Below are positions 36,407 through 46,493 of a stretch of 64,000 nucleotides of DNA, one piece after another (position 1 is the first letter of the stretch; every line of letters begins with the position of its first letter). This DNA is from JACCZX01 sp963801035 (lineage in GTDB: Bacteria > Pseudomonadota > Gammaproteobacteria > Burkholderiales > Burkholderiaceae_F), in assembly GCA_963801035.1 (NCBI GenBank), contig CAWDDF010000007.1, positions 310,001 to 374,000 on the forward strand, written 5' to 3'. The notes under the pieces are model-generated. The model searched no databases. It was given only the letters and a program-made list of their open reading frames with translations, and was not told the origin of the DNA. The translations under genes and the position numbers were made by a program.

Positions 36407-39400
36407 ATGCATGCTGCCCGCTTAATGCTTCGATTGACCGCCACACTGGCATTGACGCTCGGCATTGCTCCCGCCTCGCATGCGGAGGACATCGATATCT
36501 ACTCGCTGCCTAACACGGAGGGCCTTCGCCCCAATGTGTTGATCATGTTGGATAACAGCGCCAACTGGAGTGCGTCGATTTCGACGCCAATCTGCACTGC
36601 AACCCTGGCACCTGGTGTGCCGCTGGTGAAAAACGCTAGCCCTAACAAAGAAGAAGGCACAAAAATGGGCGCCCAGAAGTGCGCTCTGTATAGATTGATC
36701 GCGAGCATGTCCTGGCAGGACCTGAGCCAGTTCAATTTCGCACTAATGATGTTCAACGAGTCTCCCGACGCAGGCGGATACCCTCGCAAGGCGTTTTTGC
36801 ACGTCACTGACGCGGCAGGCAAGCAGGCATTGCTCGACACCATTAGCGGATTGCAGATCAATGCAGACAAGACAAATGCTGCTTCAACAGCCGAAAGCTT
36901 CTACGAAGCCTATCAATGGTTCATGGGCTCGACGGTCCATTTGGGAAACAAAACCACGGCGAAGCTTGATCCTGCAGCGTTCAGTGACAGCAGCAAGACT
37001 CGATATGTTTCGCCAGGAGCCGGCTGTGCAAAAAACCACCTGATTTACCTTGCCAATGGCGCCCCTGGCGACAACGACAACAATGCACTTGCCTTGCTGC
37101 GTCGACTCAACCCGAGCGCCGTGCGTACACGCATTCCGGTTGCTGAGAACGTTGGCAATAGTGACGAAGCCAATTGGACAGACGAATTTGCTGCCTTCTT
37201 CAATCGTGGCGCCGATCTTGATAGCTCGATCGAAGGGGCACAAAACATTTCAGTACATACGATTGCGGTTACCGGCGCGTCGAGCGACGGCAACTATCCG
37301 AACTTTCTCCAATGGATTGCGAAGGAGGGCGGCGGCCTCTATACGCGTGCAAGCAACAGTGACGAAATAGTCGCCGGTCTTCCAAAATCTTCAATCAGGT
37401 CCGCGCGGCCAATAGTGTCTTCGCATCGGCAAGTCTCCCTGTGTCTGCGAATACTCAAGGCACGTACCTGAACCAGGTTTACATCGGAATGTTCCGGCCG
37501 GATGGCAACGCGCTGCCGCGCTGGGTCGGTAACCTGAAGCAGTATCAGTTCGTCTACAACACAGCCACGGACACGCTAAAGCTGGCCGACTCTGCGCTGA
37601 TGCCGGCGGTCAGCCCGACTACTGGCTTCATTGATAGCGATGCCACGAGCTTCTGGACCAATCCGTCGAGCTTCTGGATCAAAGTTGAGACAGCTTCCTC
37701 CGGACGCTATTCACGTAGCGACGCGCCTGATGGTGAAGTCGTCGAGAAAGGTGGCGTCGCCCAGTGGCTAAGAACTCGGTACCAGGATTCGCGAGCGGAC
37801 AGGCCGATCTACACGTGCGTTGACAGCAGCTGCGACGGCGGGGCCAGCGGCATCGACCTTGCAGCTGCGGGAAGCAATTACGTCTTCCAAACGGACAACA
37901 CCAGCCTGACGGCCGCGATGCTGGGCGTCGGCTCCTCCACGCAGCGCGAATTGGTGATTCGTTGGATCCGCGGTCGAGACAACGTCACCGCTACTAACGT
38001 CGTCAATGAATCGGTCGCCCGCGACCAGCTTGGCCAGGCGCCGGACGGCGTCAGCGTCCGGCCCTCGATTCATGGCGATGTGCTGCACTCGCGACCGGTC
38101 GCCATTAATTACGGCAGTCGAGTTGTCGTCTACTACGGATCCAATGACGGCATGCTGCGCGCGATCAACGGAAACAAGACTGGCAGTGGTGCCGGCAGTG
38201 AGCTGTGGGCATTCGTGGCGCCTGAGCACTTTGCAAGTCTGAATCGCTTGCGTGAAAACGATCCTCAGATCCGTTTCCCGTCGACACCCGCTGTGCTTGC
38301 GGGAGCGATTCCGCGTAACTACTACTTCGACGGTCCGATCGGTGCTTATCAAAACACGGCGACGAACGAAGTGCTGCTGTTCCCTGGGATGAGACGCGGG
38401 GGACGTGCGATATACGCGTTCAATGCCACGGATCCGGACCGGCCGCGTCTGCTCTGGCGCATCAATCACACGATGGCCGACTACGCCTCGCTCGGACAAA
38501 CGTGGTCGATGCCACGGATATCGCGAATCAAGGGGAGCACAGATCCGGTACTGATCATGGGCGCTGGATACGATCCGGTTGCGGAAGACTCCAGTCCTGC
38601 CGGCGTCGAGCACAGTCGGTCGAGGCGTTTACGTCATCAATATGCGCACCGGCGAGCGCCTGGGCTTTATCGCGACGGATTACAGCGTGCCAGCGGACGT
38701 GTCGATCGTGGATTCTGACGGTGACGGGTTTGTCGATCGGGTTTATGTGGTCGATGTCCGTGCTCAGTTGTATCGAATCGATATCGAAGATGCTTTAGGT
38801 GCGCAGCGCCCTGTTTCTGAGTGGCATATCACCAAACTCGCCGCACTGAATGATGGCACCGGCGGTACAGACGGGACGCGCAAGGTGTTCTTTGCCCCCG
38901 ATGTAGTCATCACACGTAACTACTCAGCCATCCTGTTCGGTACCGGCGATCGCGAAAAGCCCTTGACCGGGACGACTAACGATCGCTTCTTCCTGTTTAA
39001 AGACACCCGCGTCGCAAAGGGTGAACCTGTCTCGGTGACGTTGCTTACTGAAGCAGCGCTAACGATGATAGGAAGCGAGGGTGCGACCACGGACGAACAG
39101 GGCTGCGCATTAGCACTGGCCAATAACGGTGAAAAAGTGATCAACCAGCCGATAACCTTTGGCGGCATCACTTACTTTTCGACGAATCGCCCCTTACCGG
39201 CAGGCGCAGGAAATTGCACGCGAAGTCAATCGCGCGCCTACCAGCTGCCGCTTGTATGCAAGGTGCCGACCTACCGAAATCTCATCGGTGACGGTCTGCC
39301 GCCCTCGCCAGTGGTTGGTTATGTCGATGTGGGCAACGGAAAACTGGTGCCATTTGTCATCGGCGGCGGCGGTGAAACGAACTCATCCATCGAAGGCGAA

Positions 39401-39469
39401 CGTGCGCGCATTCCGATCCCAGCCAAGCGCAAGCGCTCGTTCTGGTTCATGGAGAATCGGGATCGGTAA
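36407..39469 (+). CDS. pilY1: Pilus tip protein PilY1, two compensating frameshifts
   Basis: A PilY1 of about 1020 residues, the tip adhesin and retraction regulator of type IV pili. ATG 36407 gives a good signal peptide (LMLRLTATLALTLGIAPASHA); ATG 36386 in the same frame overlaps pilX. An N-terminal VWA-like region starts PNVLIMLDNSANW. A -1 shift near 37385 and a +1 shift near 38612 (an extra G in gtcgagcac) split the gene into three frames. The C-terminal beta-propeller shows VVVYYGSNDGMLRAING, GVYVINMRTGERLG and the calcium loop DSDGDGFVD (about 38711-38737). It closes the pilus operon. Confidence 0.9.
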
Positions 39470-39575
39470 GTGCAGTAGGAGTTCGCAGGCGTCACGGCAA
39501 AGGGATAGCTGATAGGCTAGCTGCACAATTTGCAAGCCCGCAGCGCGCCATTTTGGCGAACGACTGCGCGACCCC

Positions 39576-40220
39576 TTGTCAACTACTCGCCGCAAGAACC
39601 GCTCGAATCCTGAGTGGATTGCACGTCACGTCAACGATCCGTACGTCAAGCGTTCGGTGGCCGAAGGTTTTCGTTCGCGTGCAGCCTACAAGCTTTCCGA
39701 AATTGCCGACAAGGACCGGCTGCTTCGTCCCGGGATGGTTGTCGTCGATCTCGGTGCGTCTCCAGGCAGCTGGACGCAAGTCGTCAGAAAGCGGCTCGCA
39801 CGACCCAATGGCGCCCTGAACGGGCGCATCGTGGCGCTGGACATACTGCCGATGGACCCATTGCCCGACGTTGAATTCATCCAGGGCGACTTTCACGACG
39901 AGGCGGTCGAGCGCGAGCTGGTGGACCTGCTTGCAGGCACACCTGTCGACGTGGTGCTTTCGGACATGGCCCCGAATTTGTCGGGGATCGCAGCCGCCGA
40001 TGCGGCGCGTAGCGTGCATCTGGCCGAGCTAGCGGCTGACTTTGCCTCCAAATATCTGCAACCGAACGGTGCTTTTCTCGTCAAAGCTTTCCAGGGCAGC
40101 GGATACAGTCAGTACGTCGAGCGACTAAAAAAGGTTTTTCACTCCATTACCGCTCGTAAGCCGGCGGCATCACGCGATTCTTCCGCAGAGATTTACTTGC
40201 TGGCCCGTCAATTGCGGTAG
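39576..40220 (+). CDS. rlmE: 23S rRNA 2'-O-methyltransferase E
   Basis: RlmE (FtsJ/RrmJ), 214 residues, methylates U2552 of 23S rRNA late in 50S assembly. The SAM motif is VVDLGASPGSWTQ. The K-D-K-E catalytic set is visible as the N-terminal RAAYKL Lys, LSDMAPN Asp, FLVKAFQG Lys and SAEIYLL Glu. TTG 39576 is the start. It is the first gene of the rlmE-ftsH-folP-glmM series. Confidence 0.95.
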   Translation: MSTTRRKNRSNPEWIARHVNDPYVKRSVAEGFRSRAAYKLSEIADKDRLLRPGMVVVDLGASPGSWTQVVRKRLARPNGALNGRIVALDILPMDPLPDVEFIQGDFHDEAVERELVDLLAGTPVDVVLSDMAPNLSGIAAADAARSVHLAELAADFASKYLQPNGAFLVKAFQGSGYSQYVERLKKVFHSITARKPAASRDSSAEIYLLARQLR

Positions 40221-40295
40221 TGGGGTTTAGAATTTGCCGAATGTACCCAACTGCTGTTGGGAATCGCCTGACTCTGGGCGGATAGAGGAGCACCC

Positions 40296-42179
<1,884 letters not shown>

Positions 42180-42191
42180 GCTGCGCAGCCA

Positions 42192-42219
42192 AAAAAAGGC
42201 CGGACCTCCGGCCTTTTTT
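42192..42219 (+). terminator. Bidirectional-type terminator after ftsH
   Basis: AAAAAAGGCCGGA and TCCGGCCTTTTTT form a 13-bp perfect stem with a two-base centre 11 bases after the ftsH stop, giving a classical T-run. folP begins 20 bases later, so its expression depends on read-through or a promoter nearby. Confidence 0.9.
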
Positions 42220-42239
42220 ATTTTCTCTACACAGCATCG

Positions 42240-43100
42240 ATGCGCAAGAGCGAAATGCCGAGTGAGCAACCGGTCTGGAGAATTCGTGGGCGTGAGCTGC
42301 TGCTCGACCGCGTGCTTGTCATGGGCATCGTCAACGTCACGCCCGATTCGTTTGCCGATGGCGGACGCTTTTTCGATCATGCTCAGGCGTTGGCGCATGC
42401 GCGGCAGTTGATCGACGAGGGTGCGGACATCATCGATATCGGAGGCGAGTCGACGCGCCCCGGTGCGGCCGAAGTGTCACCGAATGAAGAAATTGGGCGT
42501 GTCGTACCGCTGCTCGAGGCGTTGGCGGGCACCACCACTCCGTTGTCCGTCGACACGAGCAAGCCCGAGGTGATGCGTGCTGCGTTGGCTGCCGGCGCTG
42601 CGATCATCAATGATGTGCGAGCGCTGCAGCAGCCAGGGGCGGCGGAGGTTGTTGCTGAACACGCCTGCGGTGTGGTGCTGATGCACATGCAGGGCGCGCC
42701 GGCCACGATGCAGCAAGCCCCTTTCTATCGCGACGTGACGAAGGATGTTGTGCAGTTTCTGGCGCAGCGGGTGCAGTACGCACAGGCCCGGGGAATCGAC
42801 AAACGGCGCATTGCGATCGATCCGGGGTTCGGTTTCGGCAAGACCGACGCGCATAATTTCACTCTTCTAGCTGAGCTATCGGAACTCGAACGTATGCAGG
42901 TCCCGATCGTAGTGGGGCTGTCGCGCAAGGCGACCTTGGGCCGGGCGTCGGGTCGCGCCGTGCAGGACCGAGCCTGGGCGTCGGTTGCGGCGGCATTGCT
43001 CGCAGCCGAACGCGGCGCGAACATTGTCCGCGTACACGACGTTGCTGCGACGCGCGATGCGTTAAGTGTGTTTGAAGCGATGCGGGGCGCAGCACGATGA
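42240..43100 (+). CDS. folP: Dihydropteroate synthase
   Basis: A 286-residue TIM-barrel enzyme condensing 6-hydroxymethyl-dihydropterin pyrophosphate with p-aminobenzoate in folate synthesis; it is the target of sulfonamides. Signature segments are MGIVNVTPDSFADGG, DIGGESTRPGA, LSVDTSKPEV, GAAIINDVRA, DPGFGFGKT and GLSRKATLG. ATG 42240 gives a normal N-terminus. The stop overlaps glmM by 4 bases. Confidence 0.97.
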   Translation: MRKSEMPSEQPVWRIRGRELLLDRVLVMGIVNVTPDSFADGGRFFDHAQALAHARQLIDEGADIIDIGGESTRPGAAEVSPNEEIGRVVPLLEALAGTTTPLSVDTSKPEVMRAALAAGAAIINDVRALQQPGAAEVVAEHACGVVLMHMQGAPATMQQAPFYRDVTKDVVQFLAQRVQYAQARGIDKRRIAIDPGFGFGKTDAHNFTLLAELSELERMQVPIVVGLSRKATLGRASGRAVQDRAWASVAAALLAAERGANIVRVHDVAATRDALSVFEAMRGAAR

Positions 43101-44455
43101 GCGAAAGAAAGTATTTCGGGACCGACGGCGTGCGCGGCACGGTGGGCGAAGCGCCGATCACGCCGGAGTTCGTATTGCGCCTGGGGCAGGCCACCGGTCG
43201 CGCGCTGTTGCAAGCGGCAGGTCAGTCCGGCAATCAGCGTCCGACCGTACTGATCGGCAAGGACACGCGCATTTCGGGGTACATGCTCGAAGCTGCGCTG
43301 GAAGCGGGCCTGTCGAGCGCGGGCGTGGATGTTGTTCTGTGCGGTCCTTTGCCTACTCCAGGTGTGGCGTACCTAACGCGCGCGCTGCGGCTCGACGCCG
43401 GCATCGTAATCAGCGCCTCGCACAACCCTTATCCGGACAACGGCATCAAATTTTTTTCGGCCCGCGGCACGAAACTGTCGGATGCCGTCGAGGAACAGAT
43501 CGAGGCCGAACTCGAGCAACCCTGGCGCTGCGTCGACGCAAAGTTGCTTGGAAAGGTCAGGCGACTCGACGACGCGGCAGGCCGGTACATCGAATTTTGC
43601 AAGCGTACCTTCCCGAATGAAGCCGACCTCAAAGGCTTACGGATCGTGGTCGACAGCGCACACGGAGCGGCGTACCACGTTGCGCCGCCGGTCTTTCACG
43701 AACTCGGAGCCGAAGTCATCTCGCTCGGTGCGTCACCCAACGGTCTGAACATCAACGACGGTGTCGGGGCCGTGCACGCGAACCATCTTGCCGACGCGGT
43801 GCGCAGCCACCAAGCCGATTATGGAATCGCACTCGACGGCGACGCCGATCGAGTTGTAATCGCAGATGCCGAAGGCCGCATCTACAACGGCGACGAACTG
43901 CTCTACATCATTGTGGGTGACCGGATGTGGCACTCAAAAAAGGTGGAGGGTGTGGTCGGCACGCTGATGACCAATTATTCGCTGGAGCGACGGTTTCGCG
44001 AGCTGAATATTCCGTTTGCGCGTGCGCGAGTCGGTGATCGTTACGTACTCGAGATGCTGCAAGAGAAAAAATGGCTCTTCGGCGGCGAAGGCTCAGGGCA
44101 TTTGCTGTGTCTCGACTGCCACACCACCGGCGACGGAATTGTCAGCGCATTGCAGGTGCTTTCTGCAGTGAGGCGCCAGAACAAGTCGTTGTCGCAGCTG
44201 ACTCAGGATCTGGTCTTGCTGCCGCAGGCGCTGGTCAACGCAGCTGTGAAGCGCGGATTCGAATGGCGCTCACACACCGCGCTGGTGGCTGCTGTATCGG
44301 ATGCAGAGCGGGAGCTGAACGGCAGCGGCCGTGTGCTGATTCGTCCTTCGGGCACCGAGCCCGTGCTGCGTGTCATGGTCGAAGCTGCAGAGGCTGAAAT
44401 TGCTGAAGCCATGGCGCATCGTCTTGCCTCGACGCTGCGCACGTCGCTCAATTAA
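43097..44455 (+). CDS. glmM: Phosphoglucosamine mutase
   Basis: A 452-residue phosphohexomutase that converts glucosamine 6-phosphate to glucosamine 1-phosphate for UDP-GlcNAc, peptidoglycan and LPS. The phosphoserine loop is GIVISASHNPYPDNG, the metal loop DGDADR, the sugar-binding loop GGEGSGHLL (the G-E-x-S-G-H motif) and the phosphate-binding loop RPSGTEP. The start (FGTDGVRGTVG near the N-terminus) is standard. It overlaps folP (ATGA). Confidence 0.97.
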   Translation: MSERKYFGTDGVRGTVGEAPITPEFVLRLGQATGRALLQAAGQSGNQRPTVLIGKDTRISGYMLEAALEAGLSSAGVDVVLCGPLPTPGVAYLTRALRLDAGIVISASHNPYPDNGIKFFSARGTKLSDAVEEQIEAELEQPWRCVDAKLLGKVRRLDDAAGRYIEFCKRTFPNEADLKGLRIVVDSAHGAAYHVAPPVFHELGAEVISLGASPNGLNINDGVGAVHANHLADAVRSHQADYGIALDGDADRVVIADAEGRIYNGDELLYIIVGDRMWHSKKVEGVVGTLMTNYSLERRFRELNIPFARARVGDRYVLEMLQEKKWLFGGEGSGHLLCLDCHTTGDGIVSALQVLSAVRRQNKSLSQLTQDLVLLPQALVNAAVKRGFEWRSHTALVAAVSDAERELNGSGRVLIRPSGTEPVLRVMVEAAEAEIAEAMAHRLASTLRTSLN

Positions 44456-44809
44456 CTAAGACCTAGTCGCCGGTCGTAAGTCGGTGCGCTCGGCGCATGC
44501 CGAACGTTTCGGCTCGCGTGGTCTGTCGTGAGCTCGTCACAAAAACTTAACGCGTTGGTCACGCACGCGGTTGAAACCGCGCCATCGCTTCGGCCGTCCT
44601 GGCGGAGTTTCTTTTTTTCCTCCCTTTCAAACTGCACTGCTGGAGAACCGCATGTCGCATGACGACACCATCGTCGCCCGGCGGTGGCGGGGCCTTCGGT
44701 GGATGGCTGTGGATTCTCGCGCTGCGTTAACGCGTTGTCGAGCCTTGAACCGCTAGGCCGCAGCCGCAGAGCTCCAACGTGCAGTCAATGAATGCTTGAC
44801 TTGGCTTAT
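44456..44809. other. Non-coding gap before arsR; one doubtful tiny gene
   Basis: About 350 bases between glmM and the ars cassette with no confident gene. A candidate small frame starts at ATG 44652 behind a GGAGA ribosome site (MSHDDTIVA). In the next frame, one base over, it would read on as a glycine-rich hydrophobic peptide (GGGGAFGGWLWILALR) ending at 44730. This needs a one-base correction and is not annotated as a gene. No terminator was recognised after glmM. Confidence 0.4.
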
Positions 44810-44831
44810 TATTTCGATGATCATAGAAATA
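44796..44831 (+). promoter_or_regulatory. ArsR promoter and operator
   Basis: A -35-like TTGACT at 44796-44801 precedes an 11+11 bp dyad at 44810-44831 (TATTTCGATGA / TCATAGAAATA, 10 of 11 positions complementary). The dyad ends at the A of the arsR ATG and would cover the -10 region. This is the expected place for autorepression by an ArsR/SmtB dimer, released by trivalent arsenic. The exact -10 is unclear. Confidence 0.6.
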
Positions 44832-45196
44832 TGAAAACGACAGAAGCGGTTCGCGCACTGGCTGCGCTCTCGCAGGACACCCGGTTGGACGTCTTTCGGC
44901 TTTTGGTCCAGCAGGGTGCGAGCGGCCTCGCCGCAGGGGAGATCGCCGAAGAATTGGGCGTTTCGCCCGCAACGCTGTCCTTTCACTTGAAGGAGCTCTC
45001 GCATGTGAAGCTCGTGACTGCGCGTCAGGATGGGCGATTTGTTTTTTACGCCGCCAATTTCGCCGCGATGAATCGTCTGCTCGAATTCTTGACCGCAAAT
45101 TGCTGTGCGGCTGACTCTGCCGCATGCACTAACGCCGCGATGGCCTGCGCTCCTTCGTCCAATTCACGGAAGTCCACCAGAAAGGTAAGAGCATGA
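44831..45196 (+). CDS. arsR: ArsR/SmtB family arsenic-responsive repressor
   Basis: A 121-residue winged-helix repressor. The DNA-reading helix lies in GEIAEELGVSPATLSFHLKELSHVKLV (residues about 36-62), followed by the wing ARQDGRFVFYAANF. Cysteine pairs near the C-terminus (TANCCAADSAAC and MAC) could bind As(III), a position seen in several non-canonical ArsR types rather than the CVC of the plasmid R773 protein. ATG 44831 is used; another in-frame ATG at 44792 would overlap the promoter. It overlaps arsI by 4 bases. Confidence 0.88.
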   Translation: MKTTEAVRALAALSQDTRLDVFRLLVQQGASGLAAGEIAEELGVSPATLSFHLKELSHVKLVTARQDGRFVFYAANFAAMNRLLEFLTANCCAADSAACTNAAMACAPSSNSRKSTRKVRA

Positions 45197-45681
45197 AACG
45201 CTTTCACGTACACGTTGCGGTCAAGGACCTCGAATCGAGCGTTCGCTTCTACTCAGCGCTGTTCGGCGCCGAGCCGAGCGTGAGCAAGTCCGACTACGCA
45301 AAATGGATGATTGACGATCCCCGCATCAACTTCGCGATTTCGCAGCGCGGAGAGCACGTTGGCGTGAATCACCTGGGGCTGCAGGTCGATTCCGACGAAG
45401 AGTTGGAAGCGCTGCGCGGCCAGGCTGAGTCGGCCGATCTTTCCGCTTCGGCGCAGAGTGGAACTTGTTGTTACGCGCGCTCCAACAAATATTGGTACAC
45501 CGATCCGCAAGGCGTGGCGTGGGAGACCTACCACACGCTGGCGCAAGTCGAATTCTTTGGCAGCGATAACGCGACTTCCCATCCCGCCATTGAAGACAAG
45601 TCACAGTCATCGTGCTGCGCTCCAGTAAGCGAATCTCGGTTGTCTAAGATCGAGCGCGCAAGTGTCTCCTGTTGCAAATAG
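45193..45681 (+). CDS. arsI: ArsI/CadI family metalloenzyme (C-As lyase type)
   Basis: A 162-residue vicinal-oxygen-chelate protein. It has the glyoxalase fold (RFHVHVAVKDLESSVRFYSALFG, VNHLGLQVDS) and the vicinal cysteine pair in SGTCCYARSNKYW that defines ArsI and the related CadI. Characterised ArsI enzymes use Fe(II) and oxygen to cleave the carbon-arsenic bond of trivalent organoarsenicals. Metal ligands fit His in HVHV, His in GVNHLG and Glu in AWETYHT. The tail adds two more CC pairs (SSCCAP and SCCK), perhaps metalloid-binding. It lies between arsR and arsC. Confidence 0.85.
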   Translation: MKRFHVHVAVKDLESSVRFYSALFGAEPSVSKSDYAKWMIDDPRINFAISQRGEHVGVNHLGLQVDSDEELEALRGQAESADLSASAQSGTCCYARSNKYWYTDPQGVAWETYHTLAQVEFFGSDNATSHPAIEDKSQSSCCAPVSESRLSKIERASVSCCK

Positions 45682-45692
45682 TTAGTGGGGGG

Positions 45693-46196
45693 ATGAGCGA
45701 GCAACCCAAGCACGTCCTGTTTCTCTGCACCGGCAACTCTGCGCGTTCGATCATCGGGGAAGTGCTGCTGAACGCGCGATCGCAGCGCCGACGCCACTTC
45801 ATCGCGCACAGCGCGGGCAGTCACCCCGCGGGAAGCGTCAATCCGATGACGATCGAGTTACTGAAGAAAAGCCGCTTGCCGACGGACGGCCTGCGTAGCA
45901 AAGACTGGAATGAGTTCGCGCAGCCAGATTCGCCGAAGCTTGATTTCGTGTTTACCGTATGCGACAGCGCTGCGGGCGAAGTGTGTCCAGTCTGGCCGGG
46001 GCAACCGGTGACGGCGCACTGGGGCGTCGAAGACCCCGCAGCCGTCGAAGGCGACGACGAGACTAAGCGGAAAGCATTCTTGCGTGCGTTCACGACGTTG
46101 CAGCGCCGGCTCGACTTGTTCCTCGCTTTGCCGTTGGAGAAGCTTGACCGGCTCGCCCTGAAGCAGCAGCTCGACTCGATCGGCAAAATTGGCTGA
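45693..46196 (+). CDS. arsC: Arsenate reductase ArsC (thioredoxin-coupled, LMW-PTP fold)
   Basis: A 167-residue arsenate reductase of the low-molecular-weight phosphatase type. The anion loop and nucleophile are in LFLCTGNSARS. The resolving cysteines are in VFTVCDSAAGEVCPVWPG, as in thioredoxin-dependent ArsC. It reduces As(V) to As(III) in the cytoplasm; TrxA at 9.9 kb could supply electrons. ATG 45693 is preferred over the in-frame TTG 45672. No arsB or acr3 pump accompanies it in this window. Confidence 0.9.
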   Translation: MSEQPKHVLFLCTGNSARSIIGEVLLNARSQRRRHFIAHSAGSHPAGSVNPMTIELLKKSRLPTDGLRSKDWNEFAQPDSPKLDFVFTVCDSAAGEVCPVWPGQPVTAHWGVEDPAAVEGDDETKRKAFLRAFTTLQRRLDLFLALPLEKLDRLALKQQLDSIGKIG

Positions 46197-46299
46197 GGCT
46201 TCCTCTACAGCTCAGCGGCTGACTGCAGAGGCGCTCGGATCGGCATTGCTGCTGGCTGCGGCAGCCAATGAATCCTAAGGACGCTCGGGAGACCGATCG
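46197..46299. other. Intergenic hairpin after arsC
   Basis: An imperfect hairpin (CCTCT-a-CAG ... CTG-c-AGAGG, 46202-46231) follows the arsC stop. It has no T-tract and may mark the 3' end of the ars transcript. Confidence 0.35.
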
Positions 46300-46317
46300 C
46301 GGTCACAGATCGGTCAT
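46300..46317 (+). promoter_or_regulatory. Candidate Pho box 1 upstream of pstS
   Basis: GGTCAC and GGTCAT form a direct repeat with an 11-bp period (46301 and 46312), the spacing of a PhoB box. Each half has one mismatch to the TGTCA(C/T) core. It lies about 180 bases before the pstS ATG. Confidence 0.55.
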
Positions 46318-46360
46318 GTTTCGCAAGACCTGGTTCCCACGGCTGAAGTTCCCCTGCAAC

Positions 46361-46380
46361 CGATGACATCCCGATGACAA
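46361..46380 (-). promoter_or_regulatory. Candidate Pho box 2 upstream of pstS (reverse orientation)
   Basis: On the minus strand TGTCAT and TGTCAT (plus-strand ATGACA at 46363 and 46374) repeat exactly at an 11-bp period. Both halves match the PhoB core perfectly. The orientation is opposite to pstS, so it may serve as an auxiliary site. Confidence 0.65.
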
Positions 46381-46424
46381 GCACCGGAGTCTGCGACCTT
46401 TCCTAGCCCCGGCTTAGCCTTTCG

Positions 46425-46442
46425 GTGTCATGGATCGGTCAC
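46425..46442 (+). promoter_or_regulatory. Candidate Pho box 3, promoter-proximal for pstS
   Basis: GTGTCAT and CGGTCAC at an 11-bp period (cores at 46426 and 46437). The first half is perfect and the second has one mismatch. A -10-like TAGAGT lies at 46453-46458, 10 bases after the second half, as expected when PhoB replaces the -35 element. The pstS ATG is 52 bases downstream. Confidence 0.65.
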
Positions 46443-46493
46443 GTGGCACGCCTAGAGTGCAGATATTCCTTGCAGACACTATTCGGAGTCAGA

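Noticed and set aside
37768..38613. Antisense frame of about 280 codons across pilY1
   Set aside because: Shadow of the pilY1 propeller region with no recognisable domain.
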